Shown in pieces: positions 1 to 7,763 of a stretch of 64,000 bases of DNA. Below the pieces are notes generated by a model. The model searched no databases. It was not told the DNA's origin and saw only the letters and a list, made by a program, of their open reading frames with translations. Within the stretch, counting starts at the first letter, position 1. The number at the start of each line of letters is the position of its first letter. The stretch covers positions 124,001 to 188,000 of the forward strand of contig CAZMYT010000001.1 in assembly GCA_964570565.1 (NCBI GenBank), read 5' to 3'. Position numbers and translations under genes: made by a program. The DNA comes from W0P28-013 sp964570565 (GTDB lineage Bacteria; Bacteroidota; Bacteroidia; Bacteroidales; Paludibacteraceae).

Positions 1-787
1 CAGTTGTATCCGTTTTTTTAGCTTTGTTCAAATCACGGAGAATGTCATTAGCTTGAGATAATACGTTGGTTAACTCCGCAGCATCGTAAGTTTCCCAGAA
101 TTCAAGATTGGCAGAACCTTGTAACAGTTTACGTACACGTTCTGGTTCTTTAATACCTGGAAGTTCTACTAAGATACGACCTTGTACATCTAAACGTTGG
201 ATATTTGGTTGAACAACACCAAAACGGTCGATACGAGAACGTAATACGTTGAAGGAATTGTCGATCGCGCTATTAACTTCTTCTTCCAAAACCGTCATTA
301 CTTCGGCGTTTGAAGAGTTGATTTTAACGCGGTCTTTGAGTTCGTAAGTACTGAAAATGGTTGAAAGTTTGGCATTTGGATCAAGCTTTTCAAATTCTTC
401 TTTGAAAAGAGCTAAAAAAGCTGTTCCTGAAGTGGCTTGACGAACTTTTGCATTAGCGAGTGCTTGGTTGAAAATTTCAGACGTGTTGTGGCCCGAAAGT
501 GCACGAAGAATGTCTGGTACTGAAACTTCCAAAGTGACGTTCATACCACCTTTTAAGTCAAGTCCAAGGTTAATTTCTTTTTCGTGGCATTCTTTAAGGG
601 TAAATCCTAACCATTTTTCTTCGCCCGAAATTTCTTCAAGATAATCGTAATATTTCTGACTATCGCCTTGTGCTATTTCTTTTGCTTGTTTGTCCCAATA
701 GTTGGTGACAAAGGTAAACGAGAGGTAGAACAGGCATACTAAAGCCAACGAAATTGCGAAAAATCTTACAAATCCTTTGTTTTGCAT
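1..787 (-). CDS. secD: Protein translocase subunit SecD / SecDF (N-terminal part, cut by window edge)
   Basis: About 262 residues are readable from the ATG at 787; the rest lies beyond the window. The product is the SecD part of the membrane-bound SecDF complex, which uses the proton gradient to help pull exported proteins through SecYEG. An N-terminal membrane segment (residues ~7-27) is followed by a periplasmic region with the SecD hallmark NLGLDLKGGMNVTLEV near residue 75, and later RSRIDRFGVVQPNIQ and RILVELPGI, both typical of SecD. In Bacteroidota SecD and SecF are usually fused, so this is probably a SecDF start, but the SecF half is not visible. A -7 box lies about 55 bases upstream at 842-849. 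Start chosen because it gives the membrane anchor directly. Confidence 0.93.
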   Translation of the reverse strand, partial: MQNKGFVRFFAISLALVCLFYLSFTFVTNYWDKQAKEIAQGDSQKYYDYLEEISGEEKWLGFTLKECHEKEINLGLDLKGGMNVTLEVSVPDILRALSGHNTSEIFNQALANAKVRQATSGTAFLALFKEEFEKLDPNAKLSTIFSTYELKDRVKINSSNAEVMTVLEEEVNSAIDNSFNVLRSRIDRFGVVQPNIQRLDVQGRILVELPGIKEPERVRKLLQGSANLEFWETYDAAELTNVLSQANDILRDLNKAKKTDTT

Positions 788-841
788 GTTGTAAAAATTT
801 AGTATTTAATAAAATTATAGTTTGATTCTAAAATTAGCGTG

Positions 842-849
842 CAAATATA
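842..849 (-). promoter_or_regulatory. Promoter -7 box for secD
   Basis: On the minus strand the sequence reads TATATTTG, an exact match to the Bacteroidota -7 consensus TAnnTTTG, 55 bases before the secD start. Confidence 0.6.
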
Positions 850-1096
850 GCCTTTTTTTTAATATGGCTACTTATTTTTACACAGATTTTACCCCGATTT
901 TTTTGAATTCGTGGCTTCTTCGTCATTTTGTAAGGTTTTGGATGTGGTGTAATCAATTAATTATTAATTATTTGCATTCGATTTTCACTAAACATTAATG
1001 AAAAGGGTTTGGAACTATAACACGATTATTTTTAACAGGTTGTGATGGTGTCTGCGTCTCGCTAGTATATGCTCTGTGAGTTATAAAAAAAAGATG

Positions 1097-1104
1097 TACC
1101 TTTG
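1097..1104 (+). promoter_or_regulatory. Promoter -7 box for the HD gene / lpx operon
   Basis: TACCTTTG matches TAnnTTTG about 100 bases upstream of the HD gene. No equivalent box is visible before lpxD, so this may drive the whole HD-lpxD-lpxC/fabZ-lpxA group. Confidence 0.6.
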
Positions 1105-1207
1105 CACTCCGTTAGCATGGAGGTTTTGTAATACCTTTTTTGTTTTAAGTGGTTGAAAGCTAAATTCCTAAAATCGAATGGTGATGGCGTAATTGTTGTA
1201 AATAACT

Positions 1208-2440
1208 ATGAGTGTTCATAATAAACGCAAAATAATAAACGATCCAGTATTTGGATTTATAAACGTGCCGAATGATTTTTTGTACGATATCATTCAGCAT
1301 CCTATCTTTCAACGTTTGCAACGTATCAAACAGTTGGGTTTAGCCTCGTTTGTTTATCCTGGGGCACAGCACACGCGGCTTCAACATTCGTTAGGCGCTA
1401 TGTATTTGACTCACGAAGCCATTAAACAATTGCGTCAAAACGGACAGGAAATTACGCCCGAAGAGGCTGATGGCGTATTAGTAGCTATTTTGTTACACGA
1501 TATTGGACATGGACCCTTTTCGCATGTGCTCGAAAATACCTTGGTAAGTGGTATTTCGCACGAGGAAATTTCGTTGCGTTTGATGCAACAAATGAATAGT
1601 GAAATGGATGGTAAACTGACATTGGCTATTCGTATTTTTCAAGATCAATATCCGAAGCATTTCCTACATCAATTGATTAGTAGTCAGTTGGATATGGATC
1701 GTATGGATTATCTTCGTCGTGATAGTTTTTTTACAGGCGTAACCGAAGGCGTTATTGGCTCGGCTCGGTTGATTAAAATGTTGGATGTGTACAATGATCA
1801 GTTGGTAATAGAAGCGAAAGGTATTCATTCCATTGAGAATTTTTTGATTGCGCGACGTTTTATGTATTGGCAAGTGTATTTTCACAAAACAGCCGTTGCA
1901 GCAGAACGTATGTTGATTAAGATTTTAGGCAGAGCCAAAGAATTGAGTTTGGCTGGTGAAACACTTTTTGCTACACCTGCATTAGCTTATTTTTTGACAC
2001 AATCAGTGACTACCGATACGTTTGACAACTATCCACAAACGTTAACGCATTTTGTTCAGTTAGACGATTCAGATATTTTGTCGGCCATCAAAGTATGGTC
2101 TGATCATAGCGATGTGGTATTGTCTACGTTGAGCCGTCATTTTATCAATCGTAAATTATTTAAAACAACCACCTGTGCGCCGCTATCGGATTCTGAACAG
2201 GCTGATTTGTTGGCGGCTTATAGCAATCATTTTGGCATTTCGGAGCACGAGGCATCCTATTTTTTTGAAGCGCGTACTATAGCCACAAGCACTTACGATT
2301 TTTCCGATGCTCAAATTCTTATTTTATTGAATGATGGTCAAGTGAAAGATGTGACTCAAGTGTCTGATATTTTGGATGCTGCCATGTTGAGCCGACAAGT
2401 AGAGAAATATTTTTTATGTAAATTTCCATTATTTTCATAA
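1208..2440 (+). CDS. HD-superfamily phosphohydrolase (COG1078-like)
   Basis: A 410-residue cytoplasmic protein with the metal-binding HD signature: His60 in TRLQHSLG, His97-Asp98 in LLHDIGHGPFSH, followed by the family's DMDRMDYLRRDSFFTG segment. COG1078 proteins are dNTPase/phosphohydrolase relatives of the dGTPase and SAMHD1 type; the exact substrate cannot be read here. It sits 100 bases upstream of lpxD and is the first gene of a lipid A cluster, an arrangement I believe is common in Bacteroidota, so co-transcription is likely although no role in lipid A is established by the sequence. Length is normal for the family. The start fits a promoter ~100 bases upstream. Confidence 0.88.
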   Translation: MSVHNKRKIINDPVFGFINVPNDFLYDIIQHPIFQRLQRIKQLGLASFVYPGAQHTRLQHSLGAMYLTHEAIKQLRQNGQEITPEEADGVLVAILLHDIGHGPFSHVLENTLVSGISHEEISLRLMQQMNSEMDGKLTLAIRIFQDQYPKHFLHQLISSQLDMDRMDYLRRDSFFTGVTEGVIGSARLIKMLDVYNDQLVIEAKGIHSIENFLIARRFMYWQVYFHKTAVAAERMLIKILGRAKELSLAGETLFATPALAYFLTQSVTTDTFDNYPQTLTHFVQLDDSDILSAIKVWSDHSDVVLSTLSRHFINRKLFKTTTCAPLSDSEQADLLAAYSNHFGISEHEASYFFEARTIATSTYDFSDAQILILLNDGQVKDVTQVSDILDAAMLSRQVEKYFLCKFPLFS

Positions 2441-2469
2441 ATGGATGCAACGTTTTAATATGGAAGTGC

Positions 2470-2501
2470 GTCTATGGAACATAGACCCGTTATTGTAACG
2501 G
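2470..2501 (+). other. Two adjacent short stem-loops upstream of lpxD
   Basis: GTCTATG-gaa-CATAGAC (2470-2486) is followed directly by CCGTTA-ttg-TAACGG (2487-2501). They lie in the HD-lpxD spacer. No T-run follows, so they are more likely mRNA processing or stability structures than a terminator. Confidence 0.4.
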
Positions 2502-2540
2502 CGTTTCCAATTAAACTGAACGAATAATTAAAATTAAGTA

Positions 2541-3578
2541 ATGACTTTTACAGCACAGCAAATTGCCGACTTCCTTCAAGGAGAAGTTGTTGGAAATAAA
2601 GATATTGTAGTCAGTGAACTTTCTAAGATAGAAGAGGGACGTCCAGGAACGCTCACTTTTCTTTCCAATCCTAAATACACCCATTTTATTTATACTACGC
2701 AGGCCGATATTGTATTGGTCGATCGTACGTTTGTACCAGAGCAACCTATTTCGGCTACTTTGATTAAAGTCGAAAGTGCTTATCAATCGTTAGCTAAATT
2801 ATTGACTTTAGTTGACTCTATGAAACCTAAAAAAACGGGTATTCATGCCACCGCTGTTGTTTCTGAATCGGCCACTGTTGGCGAAAATGTGTACATTGGT
2901 GCTTATGCATTTGTAGGGAATAATGTCAAAATTGGTAACAATGTCAAAATCTATCCTCATGTATTTTTAGATGATTCTGTGGTTGTTGGCGACGATTCTG
3001 TTGTATATGCCCATGTGTCCGTTTACGAAAGTTGTGAAATTGGCAAACGCTGTGTGATTCATGCAGGTGCCGTCCTAGGTGCCGATGGATTTGGTTTTGC
3101 GCCAGACGAACAAGGTCATTATCACAAAATTCCACAAATTGGTAATGTAAAATTAGAGGATGATGTGGAAGTGGGAGCTAATACGACGATTGATTGTGCT
3201 ACCATGGGCTCTACGTTAATTCATCGCGGTGTAAAAATTGATAATTTGATTCAGATTGCCCACAATGTAGAAATTGGCGAAGATACCGCTTTGGCAGCGC
3301 AAACAGGCGTAGCAGGTTCTACTAAAATTGGTAAACGCTGCGTGTTGGCTGGTCAAGTGGGCGTAGCTGGTCACCTCAATATTGCTGATGGATCTATTTT
3401 TGGCGCACAAACTGGTGTGTCCAGTCATATTAAAGAAGCGGGACAAATTTGGCAAGGCTATCCAGCTATGCCGGTAGCTACGTTCCGTCGTTTATCCGTT
3501 ATTCAAAAACAATTGCCTGATTTACAGCGTAAAATCTATGATTTGGAGCGTCAAATTGAGGCTATGAAAACAAAATAA
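2541..3578 (+). CDS. lpxD: UDP-3-O-(3-hydroxyacyl)glucosamine N-acyltransferase LpxD
   Basis: 345 residues, normal LpxD length. It transfers a hydroxyacyl chain from acyl-ACP to the 2-amino group of UDP-3-acyl-glucosamine, the third step of lipid A synthesis. Residues 1-95 form the uridine-binding domain (SKIEEGRPGTLTFLSNPKY is typical); residues ~100-295 are left-handed beta-helix hexapeptide repeats (IGxx/VGxx pattern); the catalytic His is about residue 240 in LIQIAHNVEIG. The C-terminal helix ends LERQIEAMK. It lies 24 bases before lpxC-fabZ in a tight run of lipid A genes. Confidence 0.97.
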   Translation: MTFTAQQIADFLQGEVVGNKDIVVSELSKIEEGRPGTLTFLSNPKYTHFIYTTQADIVLVDRTFVPEQPISATLIKVESAYQSLAKLLTLVDSMKPKKTGIHATAVVSESATVGENVYIGAYAFVGNNVKIGNNVKIYPHVFLDDSVVVGDDSVVYAHVSVYESCEIGKRCVIHAGAVLGADGFGFAPDEQGHYHKIPQIGNVKLEDDVEVGANTTIDCATMGSTLIHRGVKIDNLIQIAHNVEIGEDTALAAQTGVAGSTKIGKRCVLAGQVGVAGHLNIADGSIFGAQTGVSSHIKEAGQIWQGYPAMPVATFRRLSVIQKQLPDLQRKIYDLERQIEAMKTK

Positions 3579-3602
3579 ACCAAAAACCAAAACAAATTAA
3601 CT

Positions 3603-4985
3603 ATGTCAAAACAAACGACACTTAAATCATCATTTACGCTTTCTGGCAAGGGATTACACACAGGTTTGCAAATTACGCTTACGGTGAATCCTGCTCCTGA
3701 GAATACGGGTTATGTCATTAAACGCGTCGATTTGCCTAACGTACCAGAAATTCCTGCTCTAGCAGAATATGTTTCGGAAACAACTCGTGGAACGGTTCTC
3801 AAAATGGGTGAAGTTCAAGTAAGCACCGTAGAACATGCCTTGGCAGCTTTGTATGCTTCGGGCATTGATAACTGTATTTTAGAAGTGAATGCACCAGAAT
3901 TTCCAATTCTCGATGGTAGTGCTAAATTTTATGTAGAACAAATTGAAAAAGTAGGAATCGAAGAGCAATCAAAAGATAAAGACTATTTTGTGGTTACTAA
4001 AAAAATAGTGTACGAAACACCCGATAAATCATCATCTATCATGTTGTTGCCAGATGAAACATTCTCGGTACAAACATTAATAGGTTATGATTCTCCCGTT
4101 CTTGGAAATCAGTTTGCGGTATTGGAACATATGGCCGATTTTAAAACGGAAGTTGCTCCTGCTCGTACATTCGTATTTGTGCGCGAATTGGAACCTCTGT
4201 TGAAAATGAATTTAATTAAAGGTGGCGATTTGACTAATGCGATTGTTATTTATGACCGTCCGACAGCCAAATCGGAGTTACAACGCTTGTCAGAATTGAT
4301 GAACCAACCTTGTCCTGAAGTGGATTCTTTGGGCTATATGAATACAGAATTGGTGTTCAATAATGAACCAGCAAGACATAAACTGCTTGATGTTATTGGT
4401 GACTTGGCATTGATAGGGAAACCTATTAAAGGTAAAGTGATTGCGATGCATCCTGGTCACAGCGTTAACACTTCTTTGGCTAAATTGATGCGCAAAGAGA
4501 TTAAACGTCAAGAAATTTTACCTCCAGTTTATAATACAGATTCTACCGCATTACTTGATATCAACCAAATTAAAGAGTTATTACCACACCGTTATCCATT
4601 TTTATTGGTCGACAAAGTGGTAGAAATGGGTTCTGATTACATTGTTGGTATAAAAAATGTAACCATGAACGAAATGCACTTCTTGGGACATTTCCCTAAC
4701 GAGCCAGTTATGCCAGGTGTGCTTATTATTGAAGCCATGGCTCAATGTGCAGGTTTGTTAGTGCTTAGCCAAGTAGAAGATCCTAAAAATTACTCAACCT
4801 ATTTCTTGAAAATTGATAATGTCAAATTCCGTCAAAAAGTAGTTCCTGGCGATACTCTGGTTATGAAAGTTGTTTTCTTGACTGATGTACGCCGTGGTAT
4901 TGCGAATATAAAAGGTTATGCTTTTGTACAAGGCAAGATAGCTACTGAAGCGGAAATGACAGCTCAAATAGCTAAAAATAAATAA
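3603..4985 (+). CDS. lpxC/fabZ: Bifunctional UDP-3-O-acyl-N-acetylglucosamine deacetylase / 3-hydroxyacyl-ACP dehydratase (LpxC-FabZ fusion)
   Basis: 460 residues joining two enzymes. Residues 1-~305 are LpxC, the zinc deacetylase that commits sugar to lipid A; zinc ligands are visible in VSTVEHALAAL (His ~78) and in HKLLDVIGD (His ~259, Asp ~263). Residues ~315-460 are FabZ, a hotdog-fold dehydratase of fatty acid synthesis, with LPHRYPFLLVDKV and GHFPNEPVMPGVLIIEAMAQ carrying the catalytic His (~362) and Glu (~376). This fusion is a recognised Bacteroidota trait and couples use of hydroxyacyl-ACP between lipid A and phospholipid synthesis. There is no internal stop or frameshift at the junction. 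Neighbours are lpxD and lpxA with gaps of 24 and 17 bases. Confidence 0.97.
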   Translation: MSKQTTLKSSFTLSGKGLHTGLQITLTVNPAPENTGYVIKRVDLPNVPEIPALAEYVSETTRGTVLKMGEVQVSTVEHALAALYASGIDNCILEVNAPEFPILDGSAKFYVEQIEKVGIEEQSKDKDYFVVTKKIVYETPDKSSSIMLLPDETFSVQTLIGYDSPVLGNQFAVLEHMADFKTEVAPARTFVFVRELEPLLKMNLIKGGDLTNAIVIYDRPTAKSELQRLSELMNQPCPEVDSLGYMNTELVFNNEPARHKLLDVIGDLALIGKPIKGKVIAMHPGHSVNTSLAKLMRKEIKRQEILPPVYNTDSTALLDINQIKELLPHRYPFLLVDKVVEMGSDYIVGIKNVTMNEMHFLGHFPNEPVMPGVLIIEAMAQCAGLLVLSQVEDPKNYSTYFLKIDNVKFRQKVVPGDTLVMKVVFLTDVRRGIANIKGYAFVQGKIATEAEMTAQIAKNK

Positions 4986-5002
4986 TTATTCAACAATTAA
5001 CT

Positions 5003-5782
5003 ATGACACAACCCTTAGCTTACATTCATCCTGATGCTAAAATTGCTCCTAATGTAGTGATTGAACCATTTGTAACCATCGAAAAAAATGTCGAAATTGG
5101 TGCAGGTACACGCATTGGACCTAATGTTACTATTTATGAAAATACCCGTATTGGTGAAAACTGTGTGGTTTTTCCAGGAGCAGTAATTGGTGCGGTTCCT
5201 CAGGATTTAAAATTTGCTGGTGAAGCCACCTATACTATTATTGGCAATAATACAACTATTCGTGAATGCGTCACCGTACATCGTGGTACGGCATCGAAAG
5301 GGAAGACCGTTATAGGTGATAATTGTTTGATTATGGCCTATTGCCACGTAGCGCACGATTGTCATTTGGGTAACCATATTATAATGTCTAATGCCACACA
5401 GTTGGCTGGTGAAGTGGTGGTTGATGATCATGCTATTTTAGGTGGTGGTTCGTTAGTGCATCAATTTACACATATAGGTAAACACGTGATGTTGCAAGGT
5501 GGTTCTAAGGTGAATAAAGATATTCCACCGTTTGTAACGGCTGCTCGTGAGCCTATTTCGTATGCGGGAATCAATTCTATTGGTTTGCGTCGCCGTGGTT
5601 ATACCGATGCTCAAATTCAAAATATTCAGGATATTTATCGCATGATATTCCAATCGGAGATGAATGTGTCGCAAGCCGTTGATAAAATTGAAACGACTTT
5701 CCCGGCAACGCCTGAACGTGATGAAGTGGTTCTATTTGTGCGTAATTCGTCGCGTGGTATTTTGAAAGGTTATAACAAGTAA
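5003..5782 (+). CDS. lpxA: UDP-N-acetylglucosamine acyltransferase LpxA
   Basis: 259 residues, full length. LpxA attaches a 3-hydroxyacyl chain to the 3-OH of UDP-GlcNAc, the first step of lipid A synthesis. Hexapeptide beta-helix repeats run from the N-terminus to about residue 185; His118 in CHVAHDCHLGNH corresponds to the catalytic base of the E. coli enzyme (His125 there). The C-terminal helical part (INSIGLRRRGY, residues ~190-259) is typical. Last gene of the lpx run; a strong stem-loop follows at 5803-5845. Confidence 0.97.
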   Translation: MTQPLAYIHPDAKIAPNVVIEPFVTIEKNVEIGAGTRIGPNVTIYENTRIGENCVVFPGAVIGAVPQDLKFAGEATYTIIGNNTTIRECVTVHRGTASKGKTVIGDNCLIMAYCHVAHDCHLGNHIIMSNATQLAGEVVVDDHAILGGGSLVHQFTHIGKHVMLQGGSKVNKDIPPFVTAAREPISYAGINSIGLRRRGYTDAQIQNIQDIYRMIFQSEMNVSQAVDKIETTFPATPERDEVVLFVRNSSRGILKGYNK

Positions 5783-5802
5783 TTTTATTGAATATATTAT
5801 AT

Positions 5803-5845
5803 AAAGAAAGGCGGAGGCTCCAATTGGAGTTTCCGCCTTTCTTTA
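5803..5845. terminator. Bidirectional terminator between lpxA and the XRE gene
   Basis: A stem of about 19 base pairs with two G-U wobbles (AAAGAAAGGCGGAGGCTCC pairing with GGAGTTTCCGCCTTTCTTT) and an AATT loop, A-rich on one side and T-rich on the other, between two convergent genes. Confidence 0.85.
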
Positions 5846-5865
5846 TTGAAAGGTATTTCCGTTTT

Positions 5866-6144
5866 TTATTTCTTTAATTTTTGGTTGACGACTTCCTTTA
5901 AGGCATCAAATACGTCGTCGACAGTGATGGATTGCTTGTCTTGCTCGATGTCTGCCAAGAAATTATGATTCAATACTTTTGAAATTGAAAGTAATTCTTT
6001 TACACCTATATCGTCTCTTTTATACAGGTCGTAAAGGTTTTGGCGTGTTTTGCCTAATTTTCTTGCAAGTTCTGAAGCATTGATATTGTTCTCTTTTACA
6101 AAATCTTTTACTAATGCTCCTACATGTATTTTTTCTTCTTTCAT
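5866..6144 (-). CDS. Small XRE-type helix-turn-helix regulator
   Basis: 92 residues. Residues ~10-65 look like a lambda-repressor-like HTH (NASELARKLGKTRQNLYDLYKRDDIGVKELLSISKVLN). The acidic/lysine C-terminal tail is about 25 residues. It would act as a DNA-binding protein in the cytoplasm; the target is unknown. It stands alone, convergent with lpxA and upstream of nothing obvious, and no partner toxin gene is seen, so an antitoxin role is not supported. No TAnnTTTG box was found in the 249 bases upstream, which hold only a 27-base stem-loop (6294-6320). Confidence 0.8.
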   Translation of the reverse strand: MKEEKIHVGALVKDFVKENNINASELARKLGKTRQNLYDLYKRDDIGVKELLSISKVLNHNFLADIEQDKQSITVDDVFDALKEVVNQKLKK

Positions 6145-6293
6145 AATATGCTAATTTATAAACATTTAACTGTTTTTAATTAGGTATTTGAAAGTAAATT
6201 TCTTTCTTTTGTAAGAAAATATTTGCTTTTGTCAAATATTTTATTTTACTTTGTCGCGAGCTTATGTGTTTGTTCATTGATATAATGTAAGTG

Positions 6294-6320
6294 AGATGAT
6301 TCTCGTTTTCGTAATCATCT
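6294..6320. other. Stem-loop between ung and the XRE gene
   Basis: AGATGATT and AATCATCT form an 8-bp stem with an 11-base loop. It lies downstream of ung (minus strand) without a clear T-run, so terminator function is only possible. Confidence 0.35.
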
Positions 6321-6393
6321 GATTTTGTATGTAAAAAGGGAGTGAGAATTAATTGGCTGGGTATTTTGCTATCCCCATTGGTTTAAATCTTCT

Positions 6394-7059
6394 TTATTCC
6401 CAATTGATTGGCTCTAGCCCATGTTCTTTGAGATACTGGTTGGCTTGTGAAAAATGTTTGCATCCAAAAAAACCTCGGTGTGCCGATAATGGAGAAGGGT
6501 GAACGGCTGTTAGAATTAAGTGCTTAGTTGTATCAATGTATTGTGCTTTTTGCTGAGCGTAGTTGCCCCACAATAAGAATACAACGTGCTCTTTTTCATT
6601 GGCTACGGCTTTTATGGCGCTATCGGTAAATGTCTCCCAGCCTTTTTTTTGATGTGAACCTGCGAGATTAGCTTGTACCGTGAGTGTGGCGTTTAGTAAC
6701 AGCACACCTTGTTTAGCCCACCGTTCTAGATTACCATGCGGTAACGGCTGAATGCCTAAGTCGGAGCGAATTTCTTGGTAAATATTTTTAAGCGAAGGTG
6801 GTAATGGTATGTCCTCATTTACAGAGAAGCTCAGCCCGTGTGCTTGACCAAGTCCATGATAAGGATCTTGACCAATAATGACCACTTTTACTTGGTCGAA
6901 TGGGCATAGATCAAAGGCATTGAATATTAATTTGGCTGGTGGAAATATTTGATGATGAGTATAAGCATCACGCACAAAGTTGGTTAATTGTTCAAAATAA
7001 GGCGCATTGAACTCATTGGCCAATCTTAATTTCCACGAAGAGTCTATTTTTACGTCCAT
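6394..7059 (-). CDS. ung: Uracil-DNA glycosylase (family 1)
   Basis: 221 residues, normal length. Removes uracil from DNA as the first step of base excision repair. The water-activating motif GQDPYH is at residues 63-68 (catalytic Asp65), and HPSPLSAHRGF carries the conserved His187. VLLLNATLTV and the FLLWGNYAQ segment are also family motifs. A promoter box TACTTTTG lies 26 bases upstream (7086-7093), which supports the ATG at 7059. Confidence 0.97.
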   Translation of the reverse strand: MDVKIDSSWKLRLANEFNAPYFEQLTNFVRDAYTHHQIFPPAKLIFNAFDLCPFDQVKVVIIGQDPYHGLGQAHGLSFSVNEDIPLPPSLKNIYQEIRSDLGIQPLPHGNLERWAKQGVLLLNATLTVQANLAGSHQKKGWETFTDSAIKAVANEKEHVVFLLWGNYAQQKAQYIDTTKHLILTAVHPSPLSAHRGFFGCKHFSQANQYLKEHGLEPINWE

Positions 7060-7085
7060 ATAAGTGGTGGTATATAATGAGAATA

Positions 7086-7093
7086 CAAAAGTA
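7086..7093 (-). promoter_or_regulatory. Promoter -7 box for ung
   Basis: Minus-strand TACTTTTG fits TAnnTTTG, 26 bases before the ung start. Confidence 0.55.
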
Positions 7094-7225
7094 TATTAAT
7101 TAAAAATAAAATTTATCTATAAAGAATGATTTTTTTTGTTAATGATTGAATGCAAATTGTAAAAATGGAATGTTTTTGTTGTTTTGCACGCTTGTTTTGG
7201 TTCATTTTGCACAAATCGACAAATT

Positions 7226-7263
7226 ATTTTGTAAAATTCGGCATATAATTTTGTAAAATTCGG
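7226..7263. repeat. Paired 16-bp direct repeats, possible operator
   Basis: ATTTTGTAAAATTCGG occurs twice with a 22-base period, that is on the same face of the helix after two turns. It lies about 140 bases upstream of the putative promoter at 7405. No binding protein can be named. Confidence 0.45.
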
Positions 7264-7404
7264 AAATTTTATTGCTATTTTATGCTGAAATTTGTAGCGT
7301 GTAAAAATATGTTCTTTAGCATGTTTTTTTTAACTAGTTTTTTATCATTTGTAAACTTTTTGATGAATTATAGTTTTTTAAATACTGCGTAAATTTTATT
7401 TCGA

Positions 7405-7412
7405 TAATTTTG
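7405..7412 (+). promoter_or_regulatory. Promoter -7 box for the small ORF / giant gene 1
   Basis: TAATTTTG matches TAnnTTTG. It would give a leader of ~120 bases to the 38-codon ORF and ~345 bases to the giant gene. Confidence 0.45.
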
Positions 7413-7463
7413 CAACGTTTTAAAAATGTGAGAGTTTGTTAGGCTTTATTTGCTTGTTGAAGT

Positions 7464-7735
7464 GACTTTTTGCCCTGTTTATGCGGGAGTTCAGATAGTT
7501 AATAGGCTTTTTTGTAAAACAGTAAAAATCTCATTATTATGAAAACAACGAAACAATCTCAAGCCGTTGACCTTGATAGGTTATCGGTCATAGTTTTAAT
7601 TCTGTTCTGGATTATTACATTGTTTGCAATTATTTATTCGCAGTTTCTTTCTTAGAGTTTTTGCCCTTTTTGGGTCGATTTAGATATTCAGTTGGTTTTT
7701 CGGTAAAATAGTAAAAAATGCTCATCATTAAGTGA
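7464..7735 (+). repeat. Imperfect tandem duplication of a ~80-bp leader
   Basis: Copy 1 (7464-7545) and copy 2 (7655-7735) share in the same order TTTTTGCCCT, a TTCAG word, a T-run, GTAAAA-AGTAAAAA and CTCAT-ATTA. Copy 1 runs into the ATG of the 38-codon ORF and copy 2 runs to the start of the giant gene, so a translation-initiation region appears to have been duplicated. Confidence 0.5.
7539..7655 (+). CDS. 38-residue putative single-pass membrane peptide
   Basis: Reads MKTTKQSQAVDLDRLSVIVL then ILFWIITLFAIIYSQFLS and stops. The first 14 residues are polar; residues ~15-37 are a clear hydrophobic helix. It lies downstream of a plausible promoter and between two copies of a duplicated leader, upstream of the giant secreted protein. 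It could be a small membrane protein or a leader peptide that affects translation of the next gene. Nothing similar is recognised, and expression is unproven. Confidence 0.4.
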   Translation: MKTTKQSQAVDLDRLSVIVLILFWIITLFAIIYSQFLS

Positions 7736-7763
7736 AGTTGTGATGGGCGAAAATACAATAAGT

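Larger units (their letters stand above)
788..1207. other. Divergent intergenic region secD / HD gene
   Basis: A 420-base AT-rich spacer between two divergent genes. It contains one -7 box facing each way (842-849 minus and 1097-1104 plus). No further gene, RNA or long repeat is seen. Confidence 0.6.
7060..7739. promoter_or_regulatory. Long regulatory region upstream of the first giant T9SS protein
   Basis: A 680-base, very AT-rich spacer. It holds the ung promoter (7086-7093), two 16-bp direct repeats ATTTTGTAAAATTCGG at 7226-7241 and 7248-7263 (22-base period, possible operator), a plus-strand -7 box at 7405-7412, an imperfectly duplicated leader (7464-7545 and 7655-7735) and a 38-codon ORF between the two leader copies. 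Confidence 0.55.

Noticed and set aside
5866..6144. Toxin-antitoxin system with the XRE gene as antitoxin
   Set aside because: No small partner gene lies next to it; neighbours are lpxA and ung.
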